NCBI RefSeq assembly: GCF_963678635.1
Contig: NC_087063.1
Span: 26,033,649-26,097,648, forward strand
Source of the DNA: Symsagittifera roscoffensis
Lineage: Eukaryota; Xenacoelomorpha; Acoela; Convolutidae
Length of the DNA: 64,000 nucleotides
Direction of reading: 5' to 3'
A model generated the notes under the pieces. It ran no database searches and was not told where the DNA came from. It saw only the letters and a program-made list of their open reading frames with translations. The position numbers and the translations under genes were made by a program. Position 1 is the first letter of the stretch; each line of letters starts with the position of its first letter. Below are positions 14,125-24,562 of the stretch, in pieces.

Positions 14125-14440
14125 CACTATTGAACAGCAAAAGCATAGAGGTCACAAAAAACGTGATCGACTTCTAATTTCGAAAATGGAAATTAATTAT
14201 CAGATATCTCAGCAAATTAAAAGTTTTGCTTTTTGATCCAGTTTTCTCAAATTGGGTTAATTTTAACAAAATTGTCCATCATAAATTGTTCTACGAAATC
14301 AAAGAGCTTTAAGGCCATCTGTTTTCTTCGAAATTCAAAAGTTTTTCGGAAGATTTTAAAAAAAACAAGTCATTTTTTTCAGTTTCTTTGCGTTCATTAC
14401 TCTTTTCCAACTGTCAGTTGGCTATGTTTTGGCTTGACTG
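14125..14440 (+). repeat. Dispersed repeat A, copy 2
   Basis: Same orientation as copy 1 and about 590 bp from it. Shares the CACAAAAAACGTGATCGACT-like start, TTTCGAAAATGGAA, and the TTCATTACTCTTTTCCAACT end followed by GTCAGTTGGC. Repeat F follows it directly. Confidence 0.65.
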
Positions 14441-14735
14441 GTGTCTGCTCAAAGATTGTCCGCTTTGTTTCCACTTCGTACGTTTTATTCTGTTGCTAAT
14501 TTAAAATTTAATTGTCTTGCTTGGCATGTTTGCCTAAATTTCCGGTTTGATAAAAATATATATGGGAATGGCTTTTCCATTTTTTTTGTGACGCCTCGGA
14601 AATTTTTTTTTGAAAAAAGGGTATCAATAGAAAAACCGCCTACCCACCCCCCTTTTTGTCTGCATACTCCACTAGTCTCTTTTTTGTTTGACTCTCCATC
14701 TGCAGCTTTCGAAAAAATTTATGAGGGAAAGTTTT
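14440..14735 (+). repeat. Dispersed repeat F, copy 1
   Basis: About 300 bp. Aligns along its length with 43145-43480: both begin GGTGTCTGCT.AAAGAT, share GTCTTGCTTGGC.TGTTTGCC and TTTGATAAAA, and end near GTCTCTTTTT.GTTT followed by CTTTCGAAAAA or CCTTCGAAAAA. No gene in it. Confidence 0.6.
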
Positions 14736-16429
14736 GAACAACCATATTTTCATTTTATTTATCGTTTTCTCGAAAATTACCCTCCCATATCTGAGTTTTT
14801 GGGTGCAACCGAAATTCGAGGTTGCGCGATTCTCCTTTAAGTCAGCGGCTGGGCCCAGATCGGATATCATAGGTTAAATCTAAATGAAAGGCTGTGGAAT
14901 CTAAATGAAAGCCTACCTATATATTTGGCTACGCCGAATTTTAAAGAAAAAGTTATGGCCTTCAAACAAATTAAACGTTTTTTGGAAAATTTTTGACTTT
15001 ACTCGAAAACTACCCATAATAACAATTATCAGTTTAGGTTTTCATCGAGAAGGCCTGTTTTGGGAATCTTCTCTACGTAAGCTGCCATGAACCAATTTTG
15101 GCAGACAAGGTTATGGATTTTGGGAAAGTTTCTGAAATTTTGACCGTTCTTTAGAAACATTTTGAGTTTTCTTAAACTACCTTTTCAAATTTGAGATAAA
15201 AAGTTCAGTCTAAAGAACCATTTCCGAAAATTTTTTTTTTACAGAAGTGGAGACATTTTTGTGCGACAAATATAATGTCCAGGGGGGAAAAATCCACTAT
15301 AAAAAATTCTCACTGATTTTTAGCAGAGAAACAACTAAGGTTTTGGGCGAAGTTCAATTGCTGAAATCACGCATTTTGTCCCGTATCAGTTTAACTAATT
15401 CAAAAAATATCAAACTTGTACCTCTAGTTTTAGCTTGAAAACTTTTATCGAGAAATACGAAAGTGTTGGTTCACCTAGTTTCTTTTTAACACTTCGCTTC
15501 TGTGGTATACTTTTATTAATATGAAAAAACTGTTCGTTTCAGAATTTTGTTTGAAGATAGAAGTTGCAGTTGTATGCTTTCGGCTTCATAGGGAATGATT
15601 TCAAAATACTTAGATCTCAAACCCAGTAATTTTGGAGATTTGACCAATGTAACGAAAAGAACTGAAAACATAATTTTACTTTCAAATCGTTCAGTTTATG
15701 AAATAAGAAACATTTTTGGATGCATCTACTTAACTTCTTGGGGTTGCAGCAATTTTTTTTGCTATTTATTGAATTATAGTAATCGGAAACTGCAATTGAA
15801 AAAAGAATCAATTCGGTTAAAGCTGAATTGTCGGACTTTAGTTTCTCTGCTCAAGTTAAGTCGGCTTAGTTGCCAGATCACGGATTTTCTGCTGCCATAT
15901 CACGTATACTTATGCTGCTATCAACCTTTATTATATTTGCAATTGCAAGTTTTGCTCATTGTAGTTGCGGGTGGGGGATTTGAAACTTCTCAAAAGAAAT
16001 TTTTTCAAATAGTTTGTTTTCTGCATAAAGATTGTGGGTCTAGTTGCCTTATCTCTGGTTTTTCTTGTGCTGTAAGCATCTCTTATTGTATTTACGACTG
16101 TAACTGTGGTTCATTTTAGTTTTAAAAATTTTAAAAATTTGAAAGGTCTGGATTGGTTGTCTTGAATGAAGTTCTACCAAAGTATAGTAATATTTAAAAT
16201 TATTTTTTTCAACATTTTTCATATTTTCGACTTATGTTTTATGTTTGTTTTGTATTTCAAATGGTGCAACGCTTCGCTTCTGTGTTTATTCTAGGGATTC
16301 GTTTCGCTGTTCAACAATCTTTTTGAAGCTAGTCACCCGCTATTGTTATTTAAAGCGCATCAGCTAAAGCAATATGAAGCTCAATTGAAGTTATTCACTT
16401 ATGTTTGGTATTTTACTGGTAATTAGATT

Positions 16430-18510
16430 GTGGACGGTTGATACATCAGGCGTCAGTGGTATAGTGGTTGGATCGAGGACATAGTTCCAGTAGAATCAGG
16501 TTGAGGGCGTGGGGTATTTTTCAGGTTATTTGATTTTTCGCGTTTCGACTTTAATTTCTTTGCAAGTGAGTTATGACTGGAGGTGTATAACTCATAGAGT
16601 AATTTCGGATAGGGTACACCGTCTGCTCGTCACGCTATCTTATTTTCGGCCGGATAGATTCGTGCAACTTCTTAGTCTAATACCGATCCTAATCTTACTC
16701 TTATACTATCTAGTCTCAGGTTGTTTAACTAGTCTCTGCTAGGCTCAATAGATCTAGGGTATACTGGTTTATTGCGGCTGCTGAAGTGCTCGGGAGAGTC
16801 CAACTAATTTCTAAGTTAAATTCAAATCTCTCTGGTGCTGAAATTACAAGTAACTTCAGCACTTACAAATAAGTGGGTTGTTAGTTAGATGGATCATGAT
16901 TGGTTAATATTAAATACTTTACATTGGTAAAATATCTAATTTATCCAATCATAAAATGTAGTTTAGATCAGGTTCCACCCATCCGGGTTTTACAGAGTTT
17001 TTTAGAATAGTTCTTCTGCAATTCGAAGGATGGATGATGGACGTTGGTTTTTGGCGAACATCATTTTCTTCCGTTTCCTCTTTGTTAAAGAAGTTCCAGG
17101 AAGCTGGAGTTAGAGACATAAGACGTTGTGTCTTCTAGTGACAACGACTAAGTCTTTGCAACAAACTCAAATCTGATTTCAGAATGGTTGGCTATGTCAG
17201 GTTTTTCTGTTCTGCGTGGAGAACTTCTTTTGTGTCTGATCTAGTTTGGGAATGGCGTGGAGATTGTGCGTGGAGGGGATGCCTGGTTACTCGGATCTGT
17301 ACGTATACTTGAACATCGAGGTGGTCATTGGTCTAGTTCAATGAAGTCCTTTTCTGCGAAGTCAAGTCGTACTCTAAATCCTTTGAGTTGTGATTGTGAG
17401 TGGCATATCGATTGTGGTTGGCCATTCTCTCTCGAGTGTAGTGGGGTCGTTTTGTCTTTAGATGTTCGTCCTTGGTGTTGTATTCTGATCTATGTATTGC
17501 ATAATGTAATTTACATTTTATAAAACATTTATTAGTTTAATATTTTTTAATTATGATTTTAGTTAGTTGTTTTCACAAAAGCTTTTTGTTTTAGTTCGGT
17601 TATTTTGAAGAGTTACTCACCCTTGAGTAGCTCTTATTAAAAATAGAGGTGTGGTCACAAAGCGTGGATGTAGCGCGGTGGGTTAGGCCGGCTATAGAGC
17701 ATGCTCAGAACGTCCTTCCTGGTGGGTTAGGCCAGGAGTGGGAGTATGATTGCATGCGGTTTTTGTGAGAGGTCCTGTTATGTGACAACGTTTTATGTTG
17801 GGTTTGTTGTGGTTTTTCTTATGTTTTGTTGGTTGTGTCCTTTTTTCAAAAATCAAATTGTTCGTGGTATGGGTTTGTCTTTCGACTTTTTTGTGTTTTA
17901 TTATTTCTTTCTTAGACTTTATAATAGTCTTCAAAAGAATAAATTATCCAGTTTTAAACTGGGTTAATCCGGTTTGGGTACCGTTGGTTTCCTTTTTTCT
18001 TAGTCATGCTGTTATTCTATGATTTGTGGTATTTAGTAAGCTGCGTTGGTTAGTTTTGCTTAGTATATGATTCCTTTCCAACAGGGTTAAAGGAAAGTTT
18101 GAAACATGTTATTATATGTTAGAGTTGTTGAGTGTGAAAACTTGAAACTGAAATTCATTATTTTAAACAATTCTTCGTGGGCGAGCTGTGCGAGTGTGGA
18201 TAGAATTTCTGTGCGAATGAATGAAAATATCAAAAGGTTAGTACTGCATTTGCATTTTATTAATTTACTGCATAGAATTTGGAAATTTACTGCTAGTTAT
18301 GGGGGAATTTTAAGTTACAAATTTTCATCATAATTAGATTTACTGCTTGTGGGGAAAATTTTAGAAATGAATTTACTGCATTGGTATTAAATTTATAAAT
18401 TTATAAGTGTAAGAGATTAATAGAATTTTTGAAATCTGTTTGATGAAATTTGCGATTTTTATTTGTCTTTTGTGGTTTTTGTAGGTGATTGTCGGATGAA
18501 GGCTAAAAAT
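16430..18510 (-). other. 3' non-coding part of the retroelement, probable LTR region
   Basis: No gene. It has the same T/G-rich plus strand as the rest of the element. On the coding strand it contains AATAAA-like sequences near 17530 and two GGCCTAACCCACC copies (plus strand near 17681 and 17724, GGTGGGTTAGGCC). A purine run on the coding strand (AAGAAAAAAGGAAACC, plus 17985-18001) is one candidate polypurine tract. With only one copy visible, LTR ends cannot be assigned. Confidence 0.35.
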
Positions 18511-18589
18511 CTAAAGAAAACATGGATAAAGTATGGTGAGTTTTTTAATATTTTAATTAGTTAGTAATATTCATTTAATTCATACTTAC
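18511..18589 (-). other. Putative 79-nt intron just after the 601-residue ORF
   Basis: On the coding strand the stop TAA is followed directly by CAG|GTAAGT, a perfect donor consensus, and 79 nt later by a T-rich tract ending TTTTCTTTAG. The length is close to the two SMC3 introns. If used, it removes only 3' untranslated sequence. Confidence 0.5.
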
Positions 18590-18592
18590 CTG

Positions 18593-20398
18593 TTAGTCGT
18601 CGGGGAAAAAACCGTGGGGGAAGATGTCGTGGATGAGATCGGAAGTTGTTAGTAGTTTAGCTAAGATGCGGATGATATTTTTAGTCTGAAGCAGTGGCCA
18701 AAGCAATTGAAGTGCCTTAATGGTGGTTAGTTCTTCAGTGCCAACTGCAAACTCATAAGGTGTGTTTTGGATTAGATTATATAATTTGTGATTGAATTTA
18801 GTGTTGTGGATGAATTCTAAAATTGGGATTTCTATAGGTTGTACAAACTCGTGCGGGATAAGGAAGGGTCGGGATTCTTCGGCGTTGAAGGTCTTGGTGA
18901 TGGGACAGAAGATGTACATTTGGGTTATGGGATCATAATTGCGAAGAATACCATGAAGGTTAGTATCTTTAATGCAATATGTGAAATTTAGGAAAAATGG
19001 TGAAGTGTATTTGGAATTAATGAATTGAAAACGATGGTGTGGTTGTCTAGAGGGTGTGTGTAGGTCAAAGTGATTTTGGATGAAGCGATAATAACTATAT
19101 GTGTGGGTTTGTTTAGTGCGCAACATAATATCGTGTGAGCAGTGTAAATCTCTTTCGTGTGGTGCAAGGAAATGAAAGGTTAGTGAAAATATTGGGAAGC
19201 GTTCTTTAAAACTTTCGTATGCTTGTGTGTCTGTTAGTGCTTCTGAAATAATGTGGTCAAACTTTCGGTCGAAGATGTTTAGTGTAAATATATATGGTGT
19301 CTTGATGAAAAATTTCTCGGTAATTTGTGGATTAGCGAAGCGATCGTCGTCTAAGAATTGATCTTGGTTAGCTCTGATGATGTTATGATCATAGTATTCG
19401 AGTGTATATTCATTAGCTCTAGGTGCAGTGTGTGTTTTTAGTGATTTTTTATATCCAACGTAAGTAAATTGTCTAGCGGTTAGTGGTGTAGTGAGTCGAT
19501 ATAGCATGTCCTTATTTCGTTCTATATCGATATGAGTGTTAGATAAAGGTAAGCAAAGAGGGTTAGTAAAATGATAATATGAGGTCCAAGAGAGAGTGGG
19601 CATTAAAACGTATTCATCTACAAAGTTGCGTGTTACGTTAGTGTCGTGGGGGGTGTTTAAGGTGTATTGTGGGAATGAGGGTAAGGTGATGGCTAAAAAT
19701 TCTTTTGTGTTAGTATGCTTGGGGTGGTTGATGTATTCACGGGCTGTTCCTGGTTTTGCTGGGAAAGGATGGTTGGGGAACTTTCTTTTAAAAGTGCGGT
19801 AAGCTCTATTAGTGTTGAGTGAAGATTCAGTTGATGTGGATGATGGTGCTAATGATTCAGTATAATTTGAAGAGGGTGTAGGGGTAGGGGGGTTGGATGA
19901 ATTTATTGTGGAGGAGATTTGGTTTATTGTTGGTGTATGGAGGTGGTAGGGTTGTTGTTGAAGGGTAATAAAATTATCTAGCTCTGGGGAGATTCGGGGG
20001 GTGTCTGGAGAATGAGATGATTGGTCAGAATGAAATGAGGAGTAGGTTGGGGTAACTTGGGAAGCATAAGAGGGTGTGGAAGTGATTGGGTCAGGGTTAT
20101 TGGATAATATGGGTTGAAAAGGGGGTTGAGAAAAATTAGAAGAGTTATGAAAATTATTTGATGGGGATGGTTCTGAGTCGGCAAATTCATCGGGGGTTTC
20201 AATATTCGGGTTATTGAGTTGTGAGATGGAATATAAAACTGAGATGTGTGAATTAGTGTCGGAATTCATGCCTGATGTTACATTACTAGATGGAAAATCG
20301 GGTGGCGGAAAAGCAAAAAGTGGTATTATTGGGATTGGAGAGGTAAGATTGGTTGGGTGGGAATTTGATCGGTGTAGTGATCCAAGTTGGCGGCTCAT
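18593..20398 (-). CDS. 601-residue retroelement ORF downstream of env, unknown
   Basis: Intact ORF, 100 bases after the env stop, in the same orientation. Residues 1-200 are rich in Ser, Pro, Asn and Thr and look disordered. Residues about 215-600 have a folded-protein composition rich in Phe, Tyr, His and Thr, with few cysteines and no signal peptide or clear membrane segment, which argues for an internal and not an envelope protein. I recognise no family. Ty3/gypsy elements normally have nothing between env and the 3' LTR, so this is an accessory gene of the element or a captured viral or host gene. The stop sits three bases before a consensus splice donor. Base composition matches the rest of the element. 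Confidence 0.8.
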   Translation of the reverse strand: MSRQLGSLHRSNSHPTNLTSPIPIIPLFAFPPPDFPSSNVTSGMNSDTNSHISVLYSISQLNNPNIETPDEFADSEPSPSNNFHNSSNFSQPPFQPILSNNPDPITSTPSYASQVTPTYSSFHSDQSSHSPDTPRISPELDNFITLQQQPYHLHTPTINQISSTINSSNPPTPTPSSNYTESLAPSSTSTESSLNTNRAYRTFKRKFPNHPFPAKPGTAREYINHPKHTNTKEFLAITLPSFPQYTLNTPHDTNVTRNFVDEYVLMPTLSWTSYYHFTNPLCLPLSNTHIDIERNKDMLYRLTTPLTARQFTYVGYKKSLKTHTAPRANEYTLEYYDHNIIRANQDQFLDDDRFANPQITEKFFIKTPYIFTLNIFDRKFDHIISEALTDTQAYESFKERFPIFSLTFHFLAPHERDLHCSHDIMLRTKQTHTYSYYRFIQNHFDLHTPSRQPHHRFQFINSKYTSPFFLNFTYCIKDTNLHGILRNYDPITQMYIFCPITKTFNAEESRPFLIPHEFVQPIEIPILEFIHNTKFNHKLYNLIQNTPYEFAVGTEELTTIKALQLLWPLLQTKNIIRILAKLLTTSDLIHDIFPHGFFPDD

Positions 20399-20498
20399 CG
20401 TGGGCTAAAAAAATGATTATGTTGAGACTGAAAAGCGGTGGTATGGGGTTGTTCAATAATTTGTTCATAAGTATTATCATCTTGTGACTGGTGTGTCA

Positions 20499-23012
20499 TT
20501 ATTGTTGGATGGGACTTTGTGATGTGGTGAGTCGAAAATTTGGATTATGTGTGATGGCTAAATTTCGAAAATTTCGTGGGACTAGGGATAGTGGATGGTT
20601 ATTTGGTAGGGGTGGTAATTGTGGTGCCGTTGGCGTTATGTCTACATTGTTATGTTCTTCGTCGTATGTATTTTGTCGTGTTGCTATTTTTGTGTTATAT
20701 TCTTTTATTTGTGCGTCTAAAAGAATTTTGTTTATAGATGTAGAAAAGATTCCAAAAAATCCTGCAAAGAGTATGCGTGCTACGCTTGCTTGTCTGTTTA
20801 CTTGTGTGTGTATAGCACATGTGTTGTAGATTCCTTTTAAAAGTGAGAAAAGAAATCCAATAAAGTTAAACATTGCGTATAAAATAGTCAATTTTTCTAA
20901 GATGTAGTAGGGCCATCCTAGAAAATCGAGGATCTCATTTTTGAGTGTAACAAAGCTAAAAATGTTAATTGGTGATATATCTTGGGGACGGTATTTTTCA
21001 CCGCTTAGATATATATAATCTTTAATGTCTTTAAAATATCCGCTATAGTCTTGCGTGTAGATATCGGCAAATCCTGCGGTTTCTGCAAGTTTGCGTAAAT
21101 TTTGGTCTATTGATTGTCTTTGTATAGTGTCCATTTGTGTTAATAATTCTTGGAATTGTTGTGTTCTAATGTGATGTTGAATATCTGATTTTGAATAGAT
21201 TCCTATTGATTGTAAGTCTATATTTGGGTTTCGAGCAATAGCGCGAATGCTTTCTGGTGAAAATTTTTTGAGTGATTGCATTAATGTGGGATATGGAGTG
21301 AGAAGATAATATTTATTTTCATCAGGGTTTAGTTGTACTACATTGTGGCTGTTTTCTGATCCACATGGGACTGCGGTATCCCAGAAATAGGTTCTTCGTG
21401 AAAGTGTATCCACGAAATGTACTTTATTCTTATAAAAGATAGGGATTCTTTTATAACATCGTTTATCTTCAAAAACGTATAGTGGTGATACTTTTTTAGT
21501 ACAAGTATAAAACCATAAGATGTTTCCTTCATAGTCTAAAAAATTTGATCTATTTCCAGATAATAAGTATCCTGCATAGGGTATTTTTAATACTGCTAGT
21601 GCAAGTGATTGTAATATTTGTGTTCGTTCTAATTCGCATAGTTGGTGTAGTGTTTCTAATTCGGAGAGTGACATTTCTTGAAAAATTCGGCTAATTGTAT
21701 AATCTAGTTTCATATCTAAATGAATATCATAGTGGATATTACCGAAATATGTAGTATTCATTAGTGATAATTCTTGTAAGCGTGTGCTTCTGGTGTCATG
21801 GGGTTTTAGATGTCCACCAGGTTGTCCGTTGCTTTTTTCAAAATTAACTGGTATATAGGATGTTCCTTCGTTTGGAGGATGACCTGTGGCATATGGGTCA
21901 AGTTTTATTTTTCCAGTGGTCATGTCGAATCCTTTTTCGTATTCAACTAATATTTCAGAGTATTGTGTTTTATGGAGTGGATTTCTATATTTACATGCAA
22001 GTTCTGTTTCTTGATATATTTGAAAACGTGTCAATTTATTTTCTATATTGTGTATGTTTCTAAAATTAGTACTTTGTTTTCGTGATGGATGTACTTGTTC
22101 ATATGGAATTGATTGTATAAAGTATTTTTCGTGAAATTTTATCATACGAGCGTGTATTCTTGCTACTTGAAATGTTGTACATGTATCTTCGGGGAACCAA
22201 ACAATTGTTGCTTGTGTTCTCGTTGTAGGGTCGCAATAACCTTGATCATTTTTACAAGGTAATCGGATTCCTTGATAGATCATTGTATTATCTGATAAAT
22301 CTCGTGTTAGTTGTATTTTTTCGAGTTGTATTTTCCAATCGAAAAACATTATTTCTTGGTATCCTTTATTTTTTGTGTCTGCTTTGCAGTTTGATGGGTC
22401 ATTTATACCAATGTGTGGTATCCAATGTTTATCGTGTAGGTCATAGGTTAATCGTCCGTGTGCGCCGTTATACGGGTATTTGTCGTCTAGTTTTATATGT
22501 CCTTGGTGTCTTTCAAGTTGTGATTGATGTACAGAGTCTGAAAAAACTTGAAAGTTAACTAACTTTCTTTCGGAGTTTTTATTTTGTGTGATGTTTAGTC
22601 TAAGTAATTCATTTTTACAATCGTCGGGATTGAGATGTAAAAGACGTTCTATATTACTCTGATAGAATGATTCATGGTCAAGTCGGTTTTTGTTTCCGTT
22701 CGAGACTTGTGAACAATGTACTTTCTTTTCGGAAAATGTTGCTGTGAATTTATAACCTGTAACTGTTGTTGCTCGGGCTTTTGAATAGAGTGTTGCTATT
22801 ACATTTGTGGTTTCTATAGCTTGTGGTTCTGTTTCACATTGTGATACTTGATTTATTGCATATTTGTGTAGTGTTTTTTGTTCATTTTCTTCACAATCGT
22901 AATGTGTTACTAATAAATCTTGTGGTCCTGTACGAGGGGAAGGGTTTATGTTTTGATTTGAGATTACTAGAAAAAGGAGTTGGAGAAAATTTAATAATTT
23001 TAGAATATACAT
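20499..23012 (-). CDS. env: Envelope-like glycoprotein, resembling chuvirus-type glycoproteins
   Basis: 837 residues, intact. The N-terminus is a signal peptide (MYILKLLNFLQLLFLVIS). The ectodomain is rich in cysteines and contains YDCEE near the start, with a pattern I associate with the chuvirus-like (mononegavirus chu-type) glycoproteins captured by many invertebrate retroelements. A hydrophobic stretch near residues 690-720 (ILYAMFNFIGFLFSLLKG) should be the membrane anchor, followed by a second weaker hydrophobic stretch and a Pro-rich tail. I do not see an obvious RxxR furin site of the kind found in errantivirus envelopes. Its role would be membrane attachment and fusion of element particles; activity is not shown. 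The start overlaps the end of the upstream Pro-rich ORF by 13 bases. The family call is from memory of the pattern and is moderate. Confidence 0.7.
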   Translation of the reverse strand: MYILKLLNFLQLLFLVISNQNINPSPRTGPQDLLVTHYDCEENEQKTLHKYAINQVSQCETEPQAIETTNVIATLYSKARATTVTGYKFTATFSEKKVHCSQVSNGNKNRLDHESFYQSNIERLLHLNPDDCKNELLRLNITQNKNSERKLVNFQVFSDSVHQSQLERHQGHIKLDDKYPYNGAHGRLTYDLHDKHWIPHIGINDPSNCKADTKNKGYQEIMFFDWKIQLEKIQLTRDLSDNTMIYQGIRLPCKNDQGYCDPTTRTQATIVWFPEDTCTTFQVARIHARMIKFHEKYFIQSIPYEQVHPSRKQSTNFRNIHNIENKLTRFQIYQETELACKYRNPLHKTQYSEILVEYEKGFDMTTGKIKLDPYATGHPPNEGTSYIPVNFEKSNGQPGGHLKPHDTRSTRLQELSLMNTTYFGNIHYDIHLDMKLDYTISRIFQEMSLSELETLHQLCELERTQILQSLALAVLKIPYAGYLLSGNRSNFLDYEGNILWFYTCTKKVSPLYVFEDKRCYKRIPIFYKNKVHFVDTLSRRTYFWDTAVPCGSENSHNVVQLNPDENKYYLLTPYPTLMQSLKKFSPESIRAIARNPNIDLQSIGIYSKSDIQHHIRTQQFQELLTQMDTIQRQSIDQNLRKLAETAGFADIYTQDYSGYFKDIKDYIYLSGEKYRPQDISPINIFSFVTLKNEILDFLGWPYYILEKLTILYAMFNFIGFLFSLLKGIYNTCAIHTQVNRQASVARILFAGFFGIFSTSINKILLDAQIKEYNTKIATRQNTYDEEHNNVDITPTAPQLPPLPNNHPLSLVPRNFRNLAITHNPNFRLTTSQSPIQQ

Positions 23013-24138
23013 GTGTATGATAATCCTGAGTATGGATTATAAAATGTAATGTAGCCAATTGTGTTTTTGGTATATCTGTCGTATTTGTATATTACTTCAG
23101 TAGTTATAAACGGTGGTGGTAGTGATTGAGCTGTTATGTTAGGTGGGTTTAATGGGTAGGGATGTTGGGTAATATTGTTTAACTTAACTGTGATTTCAAA
23201 CTTTAATTGTAAACTGTTTTGTTGGAGTATTTGAATATTGTGATCACGGATATCGTTGTGAATATCTTGGCGATATTGTAATCTATTAAGTGCCCAGTTA
23301 TGGAGGCGGTTACTTTCTTGATGTTGTCCAAATAATGGTGGAGGTGCTGTAAATGTATTCCAATCTAATCTTAAAGGAATATTTATTGATGATTGTTCTC
23401 GATATCTGGCGTCGAGATTATTTGGAAAATTTAAGTTAAAAGGTGGTGGTGAAATCTGGCTTATTGATGGTGTTGATGGTAGTGATAATGTTTCTGGTAG
23501 TGATGAGGATGTTGTTGTATCCGTAGAAATATCTATTGGATCATTGACTAAATTTAGTTCACCTTGTGTAAATGAATGTGTTGTCCAATATGGTAGTCGT
23601 GATGCCTGGTTTGGGGGGGGGGGTTAAAGGGATTTTCACGTATTTGTTCAGATGTTGGTGTTGAACCTAAGTAATCTGATGGTAGGCTTGAGGTGCTACG
23701 TTGTGAAAGAAGCGTAGGGGTTTCTGGTAATATACCAATGGGGTTTTCTGGAGTGTTTTGTGATGGGGATTGAGGTATATCAAAATGAACTCGGGGAGTT
23801 TGAAAATTTCTGTTTCGTCGAGGATGTATAATTTGTCTATTTATTTCGACTGTATTTTGGTTTTGACTAGGATTTCTTATTCTACTTAGTTCTTGTGGTA
23901 GTGTTGGGTATAGGTTATATGTTGGTTCGCTTAGAGGTGCTTGTCGTTGAACTGGTTCTAGTGGTTCTGATAAACGAGCATGTCGTTCTTCAAAAGTGTA
24001 TGGATTGTCTTGAAAAGAAATTCGTGTAGATGTTTGAGGATTTTGAGTAATTGAAGGTGGTGTTGGGTTATCTTGGGATGATGTCGGTGAAGACTGACTT
24101 TGTGACTGTTGGGTAGCAATTTTTGATAGTTTTTTGAA
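23000..24138 (-). pseudogene. Pro/Gln/Ser-rich ORF upstream of env, broken at an 11-base homopolymer
   Basis: Two open stretches on the minus strand, in different frames, meet at a run of 11 C (plus strand G, 23613-23623). The upstream stretch (to 24138) is rich in Gln, Pro, Ser and Thr; the downstream stretch, also Pro/Ser/Thr-rich at first, turns into a more ordered region and ends at 23000, overlapping the env start by 13 bases. The total length is one base short of a whole number of codons, so a one-base homopolymer difference explains the break; this may be a sequencing error or a real mutation. There is no in-frame ATG near the upstream end, which suggests a spliced leader exon or non-standard start. 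No family recognised; it might be a structural or phosphoprotein-like component. Confidence 0.6.
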
Positions 24139-24146
24139 TTATTACT

Positions 24147-24335
24147 TTAGTGAGAAAATTTGTGTTTATTATAATATTCTTCCAAAAAAAGAATTAGAAG
24201 GATTGTTGCTAGGGCAAATGTGAGGATTGCTTTCTTTATACATTTACATATGGTCAAAATGAGGGATGATAAGAATGCTATGAAAATTACAAACAATAAA
24301 AAAATATCAGTTCTACTGAAAATTGTTCTTATCAT
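24147..24335 (-). CDS. 62-residue hydrophobic ORF of the retroelement
   Basis: Starts at an ATG whose ATGA overlaps the stop of the upstream small ORF. The product has two hydrophobic segments (FLLFVIFIAFLSSLILTI and AILTFALATILLILFL) separated by a short Cys/Lys stretch, so it could be a small double-spanning membrane protein. There is no homology to support it beyond position and composition. Confidence 0.45.
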   Translation of the reverse strand: MIRTIFSRTDIFLLFVIFIAFLSSLILTICKCIKKAILTFALATILLILFLEEYYNKHKFSH

Positions 24336-24562
24336 TTAGACAAGTTATATGAATCGTACCTGTGGATATAATCAAGGGTTTTGGAAAGTTGGAGAAATAG
24401 TTCGAATATAGTGTAGAAAATTAAAAAAATGTTACAAAAAATGATTAGGATTATTAGAAAAGATTCAAGTATATCAAAAAGAAATATTATAAAGGTTTCA
24501 AGTATTGTAAAAAAATGTTTAAGATTTATGAGTATTTGAGTAACTGATTGAGAGAAGAGCAT
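24332..24562 (-). CDS. 76-residue hydrophobic ORF of the retroelement
   Basis: Starts with ATG at 24562 after the pol spacer. Residues about 17-60 are nearly continuous Ile, Leu and Phe, giving one long or two short membrane segments. The coding strand has CACAG|GTACGA near 24360, a possible splice donor that could join this N-terminus to a downstream ORF. Its stop overlaps the next ORF in an ATGA. Confidence 0.45.
   Translation of the reverse strand: MLFSQSVTQILINLKHFFTILETFIIFLFDILESFLIILIIFCNIFLIFYTIFELFLQLSKTLDYIHRYDSYNLSK

Larger units (their letters stand above)
12617..16430. other. Repeat-rich intergenic region downstream of SMC3
   Basis: No supported gene. AT-rich with many T runs. 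It contains two copies of dispersed repeat A, one copy of repeat F, three degenerate units with a TCTCGAAAATTACC-like motif near 14770, 15000 and 15170, and a recurring CTTCGCTTCTGTG motif at 15488 and 16268 that is also seen in similar form near 44935 and 57910. The long frame at 15595-16119 overlaps a repeat related to 33770-33860 and has non-coding composition. Confidence 0.5.

Noticed and set aside
15595-16119. 174-residue plus-strand frame
   Set aside because: Long by chance in T-rich DNA; part of it is shared with a dispersed repeat at about 33770, and no motif is visible.
16440-16510. tRNA-like text with GTATAGTGGTTGGATCG
   Set aside because: Resembles a tRNA D-arm, but there is no B box or cloverleaf at the right distance.
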